Source: Quillaja saponaria (Eukaryota; Streptophyta; Magnoliopsida; Fabales; Quillajaceae). Taken from it: 64,000 nt of DNA. Under the pieces are notes generated by a model that was not told the origin of the DNA, searched no databases, and saw only the letters and a program-made list of their open reading frames with translations. This document shows positions 1 to 21,341 of the stretch, piece after piece. The first letter of the stretch is position 1; every line of letters starts with the position of its first letter. The stretch covers positions 18,829,994 to 18,893,993 of the forward strand of contig CM055614.1 of assembly GCA_029379385.1 (NCBI GenBank). Reading direction: 5' to 3'. The position numbers were made by a program, and so were the translations under genes.

Positions 1-559
1 TGATATCGCAATAAATATATAACTTTGAAAATCGACGTGATAACAAAAAAAAGTTTCAACAGTCTTATAATTTCAAAAAGTTATGTCACGTTAAAAGTGA
101 CGGCCAAAACACATTACATAATTTTCAAAACTATATATTATAGTTTTCAAAATTATAACTTTTAGTTTTTGAAATTATAACTTTAGTTTTTGAAGTATAA
201 CACTTTAATTTTTGAAATTGTAACTTTTCAAAAATATAGGGGCAAAACTGAGTTCTCTATTAAATTATAAGAATTAAAAATGTAATTTAGCTTCTTCTTT
301 TTTCTCTGCCTGGTTTTAGAAATTATAACTTTAGTTTTTTAAATTATAACTTTTTAGTTTTTGAAACTATAACTTTTCAAAAATAGAGAAACAAAATTGA
401 ATGCTCCATTAAATTATAAGAATTAAAAATGTAATTTAGCTTAATTTTTTTCTTAGTCATTCTATATCTTATAATTTTCGATCTAAAATTAAAAGGAAGT
501 AAATTAAAACAAATTAATTGATAATAAAAGTATTGAAACAAAAAAGAAGCATTGCTTAC
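1..559 (-). other. YSL intron 1 (partial), AT-rich
   Basis: Sequence downstream of the YSL first exon on the minus strand. The exon ends at a GTAAGC donor (559-554) and no further YSL-like coding segment is seen before the window edge, so this is read as intron 1. It is very AT-rich and built largely from short degenerate units resembling TTTTTGAAATTATAACTTT, seen from about 120 to 380. Confidence 0.7.
221..443. repeat. 149-bp direct duplication within YSL intron
   Basis: The segment ending TGTAATTTAGCTT at about 281-293 recurs at about 430-442, a spacing of 149 bp. The two copies share the preceding stretch (AACTTTTCAAAAATA, then TTAAATTATAAGAATTAAAAA) with scattered substitutions. Each unit also contains two or three shorter AT-rich subrepeats. 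No function is inferred. Confidence 0.75.
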
Positions 560-968
560 TGCTAAATGCGATTCCGGACGATGCAACAACACAAGTTTGG
601 ATGACAGTATTCTCTTGACGAGTGAAAGGTTGTTTCAAGAATCCAATCTTTTGAAGCAAAGCCGTATAAAACCCGACCACCGCGAAACCCAACAATCCGG
701 CCGCCACATTAAGTGACGGTATAACACCAGTTGTAAGGTTGAGTTTACAAACAATGAAGTTGAATACAATACTCAGAATAAAACTCGTCACTATAGACCT
801 CAACGTTATCTGTTTCGTCCATGGCAACACAGTTGTCTTCATGAACGCCAACTCTCCCTTCAACTTGTCTCCATCTTCTTCTTCTTCTTCTTCTCCTCGT
901 CCTGTTATTACTTCTCCTACAATTTCTTCTTCTTCAATCTCTCTCCGTTTGCTAGGGTTTCTCTCCAT
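560..968 (-). CDS. YSL-type metal-nicotianamine transporter, first coding exon (partial gene)
   Basis: This is the N-terminal exon of an oligopeptide-transporter (OPT) family protein of the Yellow Stripe-Like branch. Known members move iron and other metals as nicotianamine chelates across membranes. The exon codes 136 residues plus one base. An acidic cytosolic leader contains a run of six Glu (residues about 26-31). The conserved block then starts at LPWTKQ (48-53). A first membrane segment spans about 58-75 and a second about 81-105, including [25 protein letters not shown] (114-126) is the family signature. The reading frame ends at GIAFS, just before a consensus donor. The start is the ATG opening MERNP, the only Met before the acidic leader. 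The FS ending and general sequence fit the YSL5/7/8-like subgroup from memory, which is not verified. The remaining exons lie left of the window. Confidence 0.93.
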
Positions 969-1029
969 CTTGATCTCTCTCGCTCTTCCACTATGTGAAT
1001 GAATGTGATTGTGTTATAAGGGTGCGTAT

Positions 1030-1046
1030 TTATTTGTATAACTGAA
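1030..1046 (-). promoter_or_regulatory. Putative TATA region of the YSL gene
   Basis: On the minus strand an A/T stretch reading TATACAAATAAATA lies about 60-80 bp before the YSL start codon, in a plausible position for a TATA element with a short leader. The call rests on position and composition only. Confidence 0.35.
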
Positions 1047-1184
1047 ACGTCTGAATCCTAAAGAAATGAAATTGACAGTCCGTTTACAACTAGGTTACCT
1101 AAAATAGAGACTGAATCCTACGGAAGAGAGATTTTGTTACAGTCTGTCATTCGTGATAACAGGGGTTAAACCAATCCGGATTTG

Positions 1185-1192
1185 ACACGTGT
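1185..1192. promoter_or_regulatory. G-box-like palindrome ACACGTGT upstream of YSL
   Basis: The palindrome ACACGTGT contains a CACGTG core and lies about 220 bp upstream of the YSL start codon. G-boxes are bound by bHLH and bZIP factors, and bHLH factors control many iron-homeostasis genes in plants. A role here is inference from position only. Confidence 0.35.
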
Positions 1193-1439
1193 TTCTTTGG
1201 ATCTCAAGGAATCTGGTTGTTTTTAAAACGATGAAATTAAGGTTTTTGAATAACTTTGAAATTGTTAACTTGGTGGAGTACTAATTAAATAATGATTTTG
1301 ATTTTTTTAAAGTGACAGTTTTCCTATTCCTCTTACTTCTTTTTTTTACTATTATACTCTTCCAAAATTGTCATCCTAATTTGATACGTATTCCTAATTT
1401 TTATTTTTATTTTTATTTGTACATAGATATATAGTTTAA

Positions 1440-2000
1440 TCTTAACCGTTATAAAAACCTACCATGCTCAATAATTTTTTTTTATTTCGTTTAAAATTGT
1501 CCCATGACCTTAATACATTATGCAAAGATATTAGAATTTTCTCCAAAATGACACATATCTTTATTCACCTCACTTGTAATTTATAAATATAATTATTATT
1601 TACTTAAATCTCTATATAAACTAAACACTTTTCAAATTTAGTTTTGATTAATAAAGATAAAAATTGCAAAATTAAATTTCAATTGCAAAAATATAAGATC
1701 AACGTATTTTCTTTATTCTAACAAAAAAGATGTTTTTGTTTGTTTATCTTTTCAAATTTATTTCATTTATTTATGTATCTATATCTATCTTTTATATCTA
1801 CATTATTCTAAAAATAAAAAAAACCATAGTGATCTCCTACTTTAAAATAATTTTAATTTAATTTAATTTAAAAATAAGTAAAAAATAGTTTTCTCTCCTT
1901 ATAACTACCAATAACCCCGGCCACCCACATACCATGCAACTACAACTCCTTCATTTTTTATCATTTAATAACTACCCTCATCATTTACACTCACACATTA
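1440..2000. repeat. Diverged direct duplication, copy 1
   Basis: AT-rich intergenic DNA whose order of motifs is repeated at about 5865-6400 in the same orientation. Shared stretches include CTACCATGCTCAATAATTTTT, AAAATTGTCCCATGACC, TTTACTTAAATCTCTATA and GATGTTTTTGTTTGTTTATC. Copy 2 differs by small insertions and by a tRNA-like insert at about 5930. The copies could come from an old segmental duplication or be decayed terminal repeats. No TG/CA ends or target duplication were found to support the second option. Confidence 0.75.
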
Positions 2001-2561
2001 ACTAAATCATCTTTTTCTTTTTAATAAATTTAAAACATAAAATGATAACTTTAATATGTACGTAAATACGTGCATGTGGCTAGTATTTATTTTTTATATA
2101 TGTGCAAGTTGTTTCATCAATATGTAATAAGTAAAGCTTATGAACTAATTGCAAGTTGTCAGCCAAATTCATCAATCATAGCTAATTATATGTAAGATAA
2201 AGAATGAATATACCAAACCTAATTTATGATTTTCCTATCAAATTATTTGGAGGGCCATTATATTTATTGTAAGAATTAACAAGATTATGAAACTTCTGAG
2301 AATTATACTTCTCACATTCTTATTTAATATTGAGATTCGAACATATAAAATTAAGAAAAAAGAACATATCTTCTTGACCATATCAATCCTTAGATTACAA
2401 AACTATTTTATATTATATGATAAATTACACTCTCATTCCTTGAGATTTGTGAAATGACACTAAGGTCCAAAATTAAGAAATTTAACATGCTCGTCTGTTG
2501 GATGATAAATAAATAACACCTTTTAACAAAATAATTTGAGAAGAGTTTCAAAAAGTCGTAT
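2001..2561. other. Intergenic, no gene seen
   Basis: AT-rich sequence with frequent stops in all frames. No RNA gene, repeat boundary or conserved coding segment was recognised before the 9-bp target duplication of the neighbouring transposon at 2562-2570. Confidence 0.6.
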
Positions 2562-2570
2562 TATTAATTT

Positions 2571-3909
2571 GGCTAAATTATACTTTTGGTCCATGTAGTT
2601 TGACTTGAAATTAACTTTAATCTCTACCTTTCAATTTATTGCAATTGGATTTCTCTAATTATAAATATTACAATTGGGTCCCTTTAATTATAAAATTACT
2701 AAAATTGGATCCTTACCCTCACATTCCGTCCAATTTAACTGTGATGGAAGTGACGTGGAAAATGACCTGGCACGATGACATACGATGCCTTTGCACACAT
2801 AACATAATAGACCAATAAAAAGTTGCCACGTAGCTTAAATTATTTTTTAAAAAAAAGATTAAAATATCTCAATTTATATTTTTAAAAAATAAAATAAAAT
2901 ATTTAAAACTAAAATATATCAGACTTGACATAATATTTATCTTTGTAAAAGAATCACTTATAGTCCTTGACCCATGCTTTTATGGCAATCTTATTTGTAG
3001 TCCATCAGTGGCATAGAGTTACCTAGCAAGGGAAACTGAATCCAGGTGGGGTTATCCAACTTTGGCTCCTTCAAGGCAATAAGCCCGAAAGAATCATCGC
3101 CAAGTACGATGGCATGATTAGAATTTGGGAAATCCAAACCTAGATAGTTAGTTCTTTAATTTTTCAATTACCTTCTGATAAATCAGCAGGTAGTCCTTGT
3201 TCATCAAACCCCTTCCTCAATTACCTGAGATGGCTTACGATGCCCACCCTATCTGATCTTCTTGAACAAGATCTGAAATTGGGATGTCTTAACAAAATAT
3301 ATAGTTCTAGCATCAAGCAAAAAAAATTTGAAAAGGAAAGGATCTGAAATTGGGATTCATAAAAGATCAAACCATTCTTCAAAATTGCAGGGAAAAATAA
3401 CCATTGATGGATCAAAATCTACGTTTTCATCCCATATCTATGTTTTCATTCCATCCTCAGATCTGGAATGATTTTTTTAGTTTTTATTTTTATTTTTATT
3501 TTTGGGTTTTTTGTTTATTATTTTTTTAGTATATATTTTTATCTTTAAATATATATATATTTTTTTAAATATAAATCGAGATTTGTTTCAAAAATTATTA
3601 TTTAAGCCACGTTGCAACTTTTTATTGGTCTATTATGTTCTGTGTGCAAAGACATCATATGTCGCAGGTCATTTTCCACGTCACCTCCCTCTATCCATGT
3701 GACGGAGGGCAAGTCATTTTCCGTGTCACCTCCGTCACAGTTATTTTGGACGAAATGTGATGGTAAGAATCCAATTGTAATAATTTTATAATTAAAAGGA
3801 TCTAATTGTAATATTTTATAAGTAAAAAAATTCAATTGCAACAAATTGAAAGGTAGGGACAAAAATGAATTTTAAGTGAAACTATAGGGACGAAAAATAT
3901 AATTAAGCT
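2571..3909. mobile_element. Non-autonomous Mutator-like element with long TIRs
   Basis: A 1339-bp element with long terminal inverted repeats: left arm about 2571-2845, right arm about 3596-3909. The ends read GGCTAAATTATA and, inverted, AGCTTAATTATA. Both arms contain the inner landmarks TTGCAACAAATTGAAAGGTA (inverted) and TTGCCACGT. Flanking 9-bp target copies are TATTAATTT (2562-2570) and TATTAGTTT (3910-3918), eight of nine identical, which is the Mutator size. The right arm carries an extra internal duplication around 3665-3740 (TCATTTTCC, GTGTCACCTCC). No transposase is encoded. The centre holds a coding-like fragment on the minus strand. Confidence 0.88.
2991..3155 (-). pseudogene. Coding-like fragment inside the Mutator-like element
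   Basis: Between two in-frame stops the minus strand reads an open segment of about 54 codons containing LGLDFPNSNHAIVLGDDSFG followed by LIALKEPKLDNPTWIQFPLL and ending NSMPLMDYK before a stop. The composition and lack of low complexity look like real protein, unlike the surrounding AT-rich DNA. I do not recognise the family. Capture of host gene fragments between MULE ends (Pack-MULE) is well known in plants, so a captured exon is the favoured reading. It may equally be an ancient part of the element. Confidence 0.45.
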
Positions 3910-3918
3910 TATTAGTTT

Positions 3919-4724
3919 TCTTTTTACAAATGAATATGAGTACTTAGTTTATATATATATATATTTCTTTATTTTTCTTTTAGTTTCTTTTGCTAATAGT
4001 AACCTTAGTAATCTATTGTTAAGACATTGTTTTTACTAAAATGAAAACATGTATATAACTAACTAGACCCATCACACGTGTTTACGCATGTGTTTTAGGG
4101 TTTTTTATAATAATACGTGAGTTTTTTTATTTGTGTTAATTTTATTTTTTTTAATTATAGGAAAAAGTGAGTAGTTTCTAATAAATAATGAAAACTTAAG
4201 AGGATACTATCTTCCCTTTTAATATGATATTTGAATTTAAAACTATATTAAAAAGTCATAGGACACCATAAAGGTGTTCTGGCTTTTATAAAAGTATAAA
4301 TATAACAAAATAATTTTGAACTTTTCATGGTATAAAATTTAAAAATTTAAGTAAAATAAATTTAAAATTAAATGCAAACCCTTGTGAAAAGAATGGACAA
4401 TATATATGCAGATGTTATCAATATTCACATTTGTGACATGAGAAATTGAGGTATCAGCGACATGAGTTGTTAATGATAATCTCATTATTCTCGTTGATAC
4501 TCATCAGCGATAGGGCTCAGTCATTGATTAGTGGATACATGTAAATTTCTTGTAGACGGCATCATCTGCAATAATGAAGTAAAATAACACTTGACATTTT
4601 AACCTCTTTTTTTTTTTTTTTTTTTTTGTCTCAAGTTTCTTCACAGATGTTGTTGTAAGACTAATCTTTTGGGTTCTGTCTTAACTAAGATGACTCTCCT
4701 AATAATTGCCTACTTTAAGGTTCG
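3919..4724. other. Intergenic, no gene seen
   Basis: AT-rich DNA including a T-run of about 24 bases at about 4604-4627. No coding region, RNA gene or clear transposon end was recognised. Confidence 0.6.
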
Positions 4725-4737
4725 AACTTCTATTCTT

Positions 4738-5651
4738 TTTATTTTATTTTATTAAATAAAAAAGAGAAAAACAGGTCAACACATAGTCTAAGCCACTACA
4801 TGAACAAAAGAGACTTAAGCCAAAGCCAAAAATAGGGAAACTAACCCATTACAAAAAAATAATCTAACTTAAACAATAAAACAAACAATGGGATACTATT
4901 CCATTACAAAACAGCCAACTTAATCAAACCTTACTAGAGGACTTACAAAAGAGGCTTTCTTGCATGCAAGATTGACTCTAAGCGAACTAACGTAACTAAC
5001 AGAAGCACAATCCCTGTAAAACTTAAAGGTTGTTTTAAACGATTTTGGAGACTGTTCTTTGAACTCTTAGGTGAAAGATTTAGAGTTCGGACAACCCTTT
5101 CCTTAACCTCTTTCGAGTTGATTGGAACTTCAGAATCCCCTTGAAAAGGAGTTAATTGAAACCCATTGCCATGCATACTTTTCTCATTTTCTTGCAAACC
5201 TTTAACATCTTGTTGAAATTTTTTGCCATCGTCCCCTTGAAAACTTGGATGAGTTCTTGATTTTGTTTTCCACTGTTAACTTGCAATCTCTTGGAACCAT
5301 TCTTGGAGGTTTGAGAAACGTGACCATTAAGGAGAAAACCCACACCATCCCTTTCCTGATCCTTGATGCATTGGTTCTCTTGAATAGTCTCTAGAGGTAC
5401 CTTGTTCAACCAGCCCATATAGCCTTCTAAATTTTAAGAAACATTACCTTTAGAAGCATTAACGTCAGCCAACAAGCCTTGATTAGAATCCATTGAAGAA
5501 CTTTCCACCTATTGCTCTAAACCTTCCAAAGTGAGGGACTGAACTTTGGAGCTATTTGAAACTTGATGTTTCCTAACAACACCTACATCTTGAAACTTGG
5601 TTGACTCCAATTATTGTAGCTTGTCTTGATTTTCATGGAGAGATTTCTTGA
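4738..5651 (-). mobile_element. Retroposed sequence with target duplication and A-rich 3' end
   Basis: A minus-strand insertion about 914 bp long. Its 3' end (low coordinate) is an A-rich tail reading AATAAAATAAAATAAAAAG on the minus strand. It is flanked by 13-bp direct repeats AACTTCTATTCTT (4725-4737) and AACTTCTGTTCTT (5652-5664) that differ at one base. This structure is typical of target-primed reverse transcription. The body holds a decayed open frame and about 200 bp of 3' untranslated sequence. It may be a processed pseudogene or a 5'-truncated retrotransposon of unknown family. Confidence 0.6.
4943..5638 (-). pseudogene. Decayed open frame within the retroposed sequence
   Basis: Reading the minus strand from about 5638, one frame continues through three in-frame stops into a stretch starting YMGWLNKVPLETIQENQ and ending near KVCMAMGF. 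A second frame then takes over at about 5197, running from MQENEKSMHGNGF to HARKPLL and a stop at about 4943. The stops plus a frame change mark it as broken. The protein is Ser, Lys and Gln rich with a hydrophobic stretch near the end (FTGIVLLLVTLV). I do not recognise the parent gene. Confidence 0.5.
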
Positions 5652-5864
5652 AACTTCTGTTCTTACCCTTATGCGGCTCGCTTACCACTATACCCTTAGT
5701 ACTCTAACTTTTTTTTTTTTTAAGGTATTAAATCAATTAATTCTTTTTCTCATTTTTTTTTTTTTTTTGGACATCCTTTTTTCATGGAGTTTAGGTATTT
5801 TGAATTATTTTTTTTATATAATACATCTAAATTAAAAAAAAATCATTTTCTTTAGTTTTATAAT

Positions 5865-6400
5865 ATTTATTGAACCTACTATGCTCAATAATTTTTTTTA
5901 TTTATTTTAAAATTGTCCCATGACCCTTTTTTTTTTTTTGGGAGGCCAACCTCGAACCCTGAACCTGGACTTTGGGGGAGGGGAAAGGTGCTGCACTTGC
6001 AATTTATCAATATAATTATTGTTTACTTAAATCTCTATAAATAACCTAAACACTTTTCAATTTTATATAACTATTATTTTTACTTAAACCTCTATATAAA
6101 CTAAACACTTTCAATTTCAATTAAAAAGATGTATAATCAACGTATTTTGATCTTTATTTCCAAAAAAAAATAAGAAAAAGCAAAGATGTTTTTGTTTGTT
6201 TATCTTTTCAAAATTAATCTATTCATTTTATTTATTTATATTTCTATCTTCTAACTACCTATCTCTACCATTCCAAAATCAGAAGACTTGGTCTCCTATT
6301 TTAGAATAGTACAAATTAATTAATTTTAAATTAACCAAAAATTATTTTAAAAAAATAGTTTTTCTCTTATAATAACCACCCAGTCAATGCCCATGTATTC
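5865..6400. repeat. Diverged direct duplication, copy 2
   Basis: Second copy of the intergenic segment at about 1440-2000, same orientation and motif order, starting CTACTATGCTCAATAATTTT. It is interrupted at about 5930-6000 by GC-richer tRNA-like DNA where copy 1 has unrelated sequence. The first part of the unit appears partly repeated again internally (TTTACTTAAAxCTCTATA twice, near 6020 and 6080). Confidence 0.72.
5928..6000 (-). mobile_element. Possible truncated SINE
   Basis: Read on the minus strand, a short GC-rich segment carries GGGTTCGAGGTTGG, resembling a tRNA-type pol III B box. It is followed by CCTCCC and a run of about 12 A. A tRNA-like head with an A tail inside a duplicated AT-rich segment suggests a truncated SINE. 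It is too short to assign to a family. Confidence 0.3.
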
Positions 6401-6507
6401 AATTATACTAAAAACCGAGTCCTCCTAAGTTTTAGTCAATTTTTTAACTAAAAAATGCATAGAATACCCATGTATTCAGTTATTTCTCTTTTTATAGCGA
6501 GATTTTT

Positions 6508-7250
6508 ATAACCTGATATGTTAGTACTACGCTTTAAAAGTTGTATATGTAACTTTTATGTATCATTGAAACAAAGTAAAATTCATGTGAATAAAGACTC
6601 ATGTATGTGTATGTATATATATAGGTATAAACCAAGGATAAATACACAAAACAAATTTTAAATGTTGACTTTGACCTTAAAAAAATTTGTCTTTTCCTTC
6701 ATTTTTCCTTGCACTACCTTTCCCCTTTTCCTTCTCTGCCTCTGCTTCCCGAGTTTTCAAAGTGTTCCTGGCCTGTTTTGTTTTCCCTTCTTGTTCTGCC
6801 GTGTTCTTCTTCCACAGCAGCCAACTCCTCCTATTTTCTTTGTCATTTATTTAGTTCCCATAAGCTTTACAATTTCAGACTTTATTCTGCCCCTGTAACC
6901 GAGAGGTTAGCTTCATCTTCTTGGCCGTGAATAGCGTTTTGTGTAACTCTTTTGGTCTGCTATACATCCAGCCTTCCTCTTGCTTGTTGAGCCTTGGTTT
7001 TCCTCGCTGGTACCATGGATGTGTGTGAGTTTGGAGAAGCCACAAGCAACCCTTGTCAATGCCTTGAAGCTTCCCTGTTTTGGGCTTTGTAGCAGAAAGC
7101 ATCATTCTTTCCTTCCTCTCAAACCCATGGCAGCCACCATAAGAGGGCAGCAACCGAGTAGTGTTGTACTGCCATGTTTTTGGTCCAGCCGTGAGGCGAC
7201 TGAGGAAGGCAGCTCAGTTTGGTTTAATTTTGTTCTTATCATGTATTAAG
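6508..7250 (+). mobile_element. Worn partial LTR of the same family as the two solo LTRs
   Basis: The start TTTTATAACCTGATATG resembles the 5' end of the solo LTR at 27457 (TGTTATAACCCGATATC). About 80 bp further both have GAATAAA followed by CTC and ATGTA-type repeats, then TGACTTTGAC and a pyrimidine-rich leader that becomes GC-richer. The 3' half and the closing CA end were not found, and no target duplication is visible. I read it as an older, truncated copy. The two small overlapping reading frames here (6662-6930) are not considered genes. Confidence 0.45.
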
Positions 7251-8962
7251 TCTTGTGTACCTCTTGTTTTCAATGGTATTTTAAATACTAACTTGTGGTT
7301 TAACTTGAGTAATTGAAGTTGGGAATCTTGGTATATAAAATACATAATTATGAGTTGTAAATTGTGAATAAAAGTTTAGGAACAAGGAACACATATGGCA
7401 GTTATATATAATTATTGGAAAAGGAAGTTTTGGAATTCAAATATGTCGATGTCGGAATTGTATACTTTAAGTTTTTGATGAATTCCAAAATATTTCTCTT
7501 CTTTTTTTTATATTTATAGCAAAGTTTAATTTTTTTTAAAATAATAATAACTACCCACTACTCATACCATAGTATTATTAAATTAACTCTAATTTTTCTC
7601 TTCAATCAGCTACCCAATCTTATTTCTCTCTTTCTCATTCACAAGGAAATTCATCTATCAATCAATGATTGGAAGAAGATTGAACATATAATCTTAATAA
7701 TTTTTTATGATTATTTAATTAGTTTAATTTTAGGATGATTTAAGTTCTCATTTTAGAATGAAGTTTCTTTAAAAAAATTACCTGAAAAAAAAAATAAAAA
7801 ATTGAGCTCGTGTGTTAGTGCATGTGAGGATACTAGTATAATTAAAAATGAAAATCATAATATAAATTTTTAATTCTTAAGATAAAAGAAAAATTAAGAA
7901 AATAATTTTATAATAAAATAAAAACTATACTCTTAACATATATATATATATGTTTAATTTTGATTCATAAAATTGAAAAGAATTTGAAAAAAAAAAATTT
8001 TAACAGTGAAAAAGAGTTATAATCCTATTAATATTAAAAGAATGAAAATTAGTGAAAAAATATATTTATAGTCTATTTTAAGCATAGTATTTTAATAGTA
8101 TAAAATATAACTAAAGGGTATCTATGTAATAATAAAAATTCATGAATATTTGAAATAATTTTTGTTTGTTATTAAGTCACTTTTACATAAAATATGTATA
8201 TAGATAAAAATTAAGAGTAAAAAATTAAATGTTGGGTTGAGTCAAATTTTATCTAGCAAATCAATAAATCAAAAACATGATCAGATCAAGATTATATTAG
8301 ATCACCAACTTGATCTGATCCATTACCAACACTACAGTAGAATGTGACTATGATATCAACGCTCATTCAATTAGAATGTGACTATGATATCGAACGCGAT
8401 TTGGATGGGAGAGTATAACGGATGTATTGTATCCATAGTTTTGTCTCTGTTCACATTTCTCATAAATGTAATAGTAAACGAAGAGTTAAAAAAAAAAAAA
8501 AATGTATCTAATGTGTCGGAGAGATAAATTAATGTACTTAGTTCAAACTCAGTCAGGCCATGTAGGTGGTGTGTACAAGTAACGTCGTTTTAGGTGGTAT
8601 ACACGGTTAGTGATTTCATTGGACTACGATTGAGATACATTTTTGGATATCATCTTCAATATCACCTTTGCATCATGATCACCCTTGAAGGCATTATCTT
8701 CCCGGAGTCTCTTTTTCTATATTTTCATTGGACTAAGAAATGATTAGTTATGATGGTAGAATTGTTTACTTCACTATGAAATGCTCAGTTTTTTGAGGGA
8801 GGGGCAGGTAAGAAGAAAAATCAAGATCATAAAAGGTGTTAATCGATGTAAAATACAGCAGTCCAAATTATCTTGGGCAAGCCACTTTCAATCTTTCATC
8901 AGTAAAAGTACAAATTTGCATGGCCCTCCTAGTCCTCTCTTCTCTGAAGAAAAATATCACTT
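7251..8962. other. Intergenic and KRR1 3' flank, no gene seen
   Basis: AT-rich DNA. The part nearest 8962 must include the KRR1 3' untranslated region, but no clear polyadenylation site could be fixed. A 19-bp motif AGAATGTGACTATGATATC occurs twice in tandem-like spacing, at about 8339 and 8373. Nothing else was recognised. Confidence 0.6.
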
Positions 8963-19938
<10,976 letters not shown>

Positions 19939-20270
19939 CTACAACGACTGCAGCTTTCAGACAATAGAAGAATGAAGTTTTGTTCCTTTCAAACTATACT
20001 AGGACTAGAGTAAAGCAATAGTTTTACATTGAGAACAACAAGTAATTACACACTGATTTAACAAATAATGAGAAGATTGGAGTATTTAGTTGAACACGAA
20101 AAGCAGAAACCAGACCTTGAAATTGAAATTGGGTCTCTTGAAGCTGACGCTGCTACTGTGTTGGAAAGGCTTGCAAGGAAGGGAGAGAGAGCGAGCGACG
20201 GCGAGGAAGAAGAGCCAGGGAAGCAGAGGAGCGTGAAGTGTCTGACAATGGCCCCAACCGGGTAATATCT
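19939..20270 (-). promoter_or_regulatory. KRR1: KRR1 5' leader and proximal promoter
   Basis: Upstream of the KRR1 start the minus strand has a GC-richer, CT-rich stretch (about 20120-20270) typical of a plant 5' leader. It contains TTTCAAG followed by GTCTGG, a possible donor, and TTGTAG lies immediately before the ATG, a possible acceptor. A leader intron of roughly 180 bp is therefore possible but not proven. No TATA box is clear. Confidence 0.4.
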
Positions 20271-20503
20271 GACCTACTAAAATACCCGCATCTAACGTTA
20301 CCCACATTACCCAACCCAGTAGAGGTCTTACAATTTGTGAATCTAGTATCTACCCGCTCCACCCGGCTCAAACTGACCCCACCAAATATTTTATCGTCAA
20401 AACAAAATGAGACGGCCAAAAGTATTAAACATATCAAATAGTTTATACAGCAAATTACAGTCACCTCTTAAAGTTCGGTAAAATAATCCTAGGATCTAAA
20501 ATT

Positions 20504-21341
20504 TAGAAAAATGGACATTTCCCTTTGGATGAATGAAAAATTCATATTATTACAAAATAATTTAGATAAAATATTAAAAATCATGTTTGTATGTCTAAAA
20601 TACCATTTTACTTTTACTTTTTTTCTTTTCAAATGAGTCCTAATATATATTTTTTTATAACATCCTTTATTTTTTTTAATAGCAACCTCAATTTTTTATT
20701 AATAATAAAATTAAAAAATTAATATATAAGATAAATATATGTTACATTAATTTGAATATTAAATAAAATAAGGTCAGATTTTTCATTATATGAATTTTAA
20801 AAAGTTTAAATCATTTGAATTTAAATGATAAATTTGAATACTTTTAAGAAAATAATTTTTTTTTTTATTGGTTGAAAAATATAAAAAGGAAGAATGGTAA
20901 CATTTTATTATTACTATAAGTCTTTATTCTTTTACTAATTAATATAATATATCATATATTTATTTATTCTTTAACTAGTTAATGTGGTACAAATATGTTT
21001 TAATTTAAAATCTATTTATTTGAGGAGAAAATACTAAAACTTAGACTTATTTGTCTCGTAAAGTTATAACATGAGCTGCTTTTAGAATATCACTAATAAA
21101 TTTAATTTATTTTTTGTTAAATATTCTTTTTAATAGAGATAATGTAGTAGGAAAAAAGATTAAGGTTGTTATTAAGAAAAAAAAGTAAGTATTATGACTT
21201 ATTTGAAAAGTGAAAAGTAAAAAAAATAAGACTTTTTGTAGTTTGGAGATACAAACATGAATTTTTAGTATTTTACCCAAATTATTTTGTAATATTGTTA
21301 ACTTTTAACAACCATCCAAAGAAAGGTAGTGTAATTTACTC
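20504..21341. mobile_element. AT-rich foldback (long-TIR) element
   Basis: An inverted repeat with arms of roughly 200 bp (about 20504-20705 and 21140-21341). Matching landmarks are ATTACAAAATAATTT and CATGTTTGTAT, then CTTTTCAAAT in the left arm and in the reverse complement of the right arm. Its outer ends contain CTTTGGATG and CTTTCTTTGGATGG. There is no coding capacity and no convincing target duplication, so the exact ends and superfamily are open. Confidence 0.65.

Noticed and set aside
739..1002. 87-codon open frame on the plus strand
   Set aside because: It is the antisense shadow of the YSL exon; the Ser run is the complement of the Glu codons.
3602..3862. 86-codon frame on the minus strand with two similar GGDxEND peptides
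   Set aside because: It lies wholly in the right arm of the Mutator-like element and reflects a small duplication there, not a gene.
6662..7249. Several overlapping frames of 70-90 codons on both strands
   Set aside because: They sit in the leader-like, less AT-rich part of a worn LTR, have no known similarity and overlap each other.
20068..20464. Overlapping frames around the KRR1 promoter
   Set aside because: They read the GC-richer leader in various frames; none resembles a protein.
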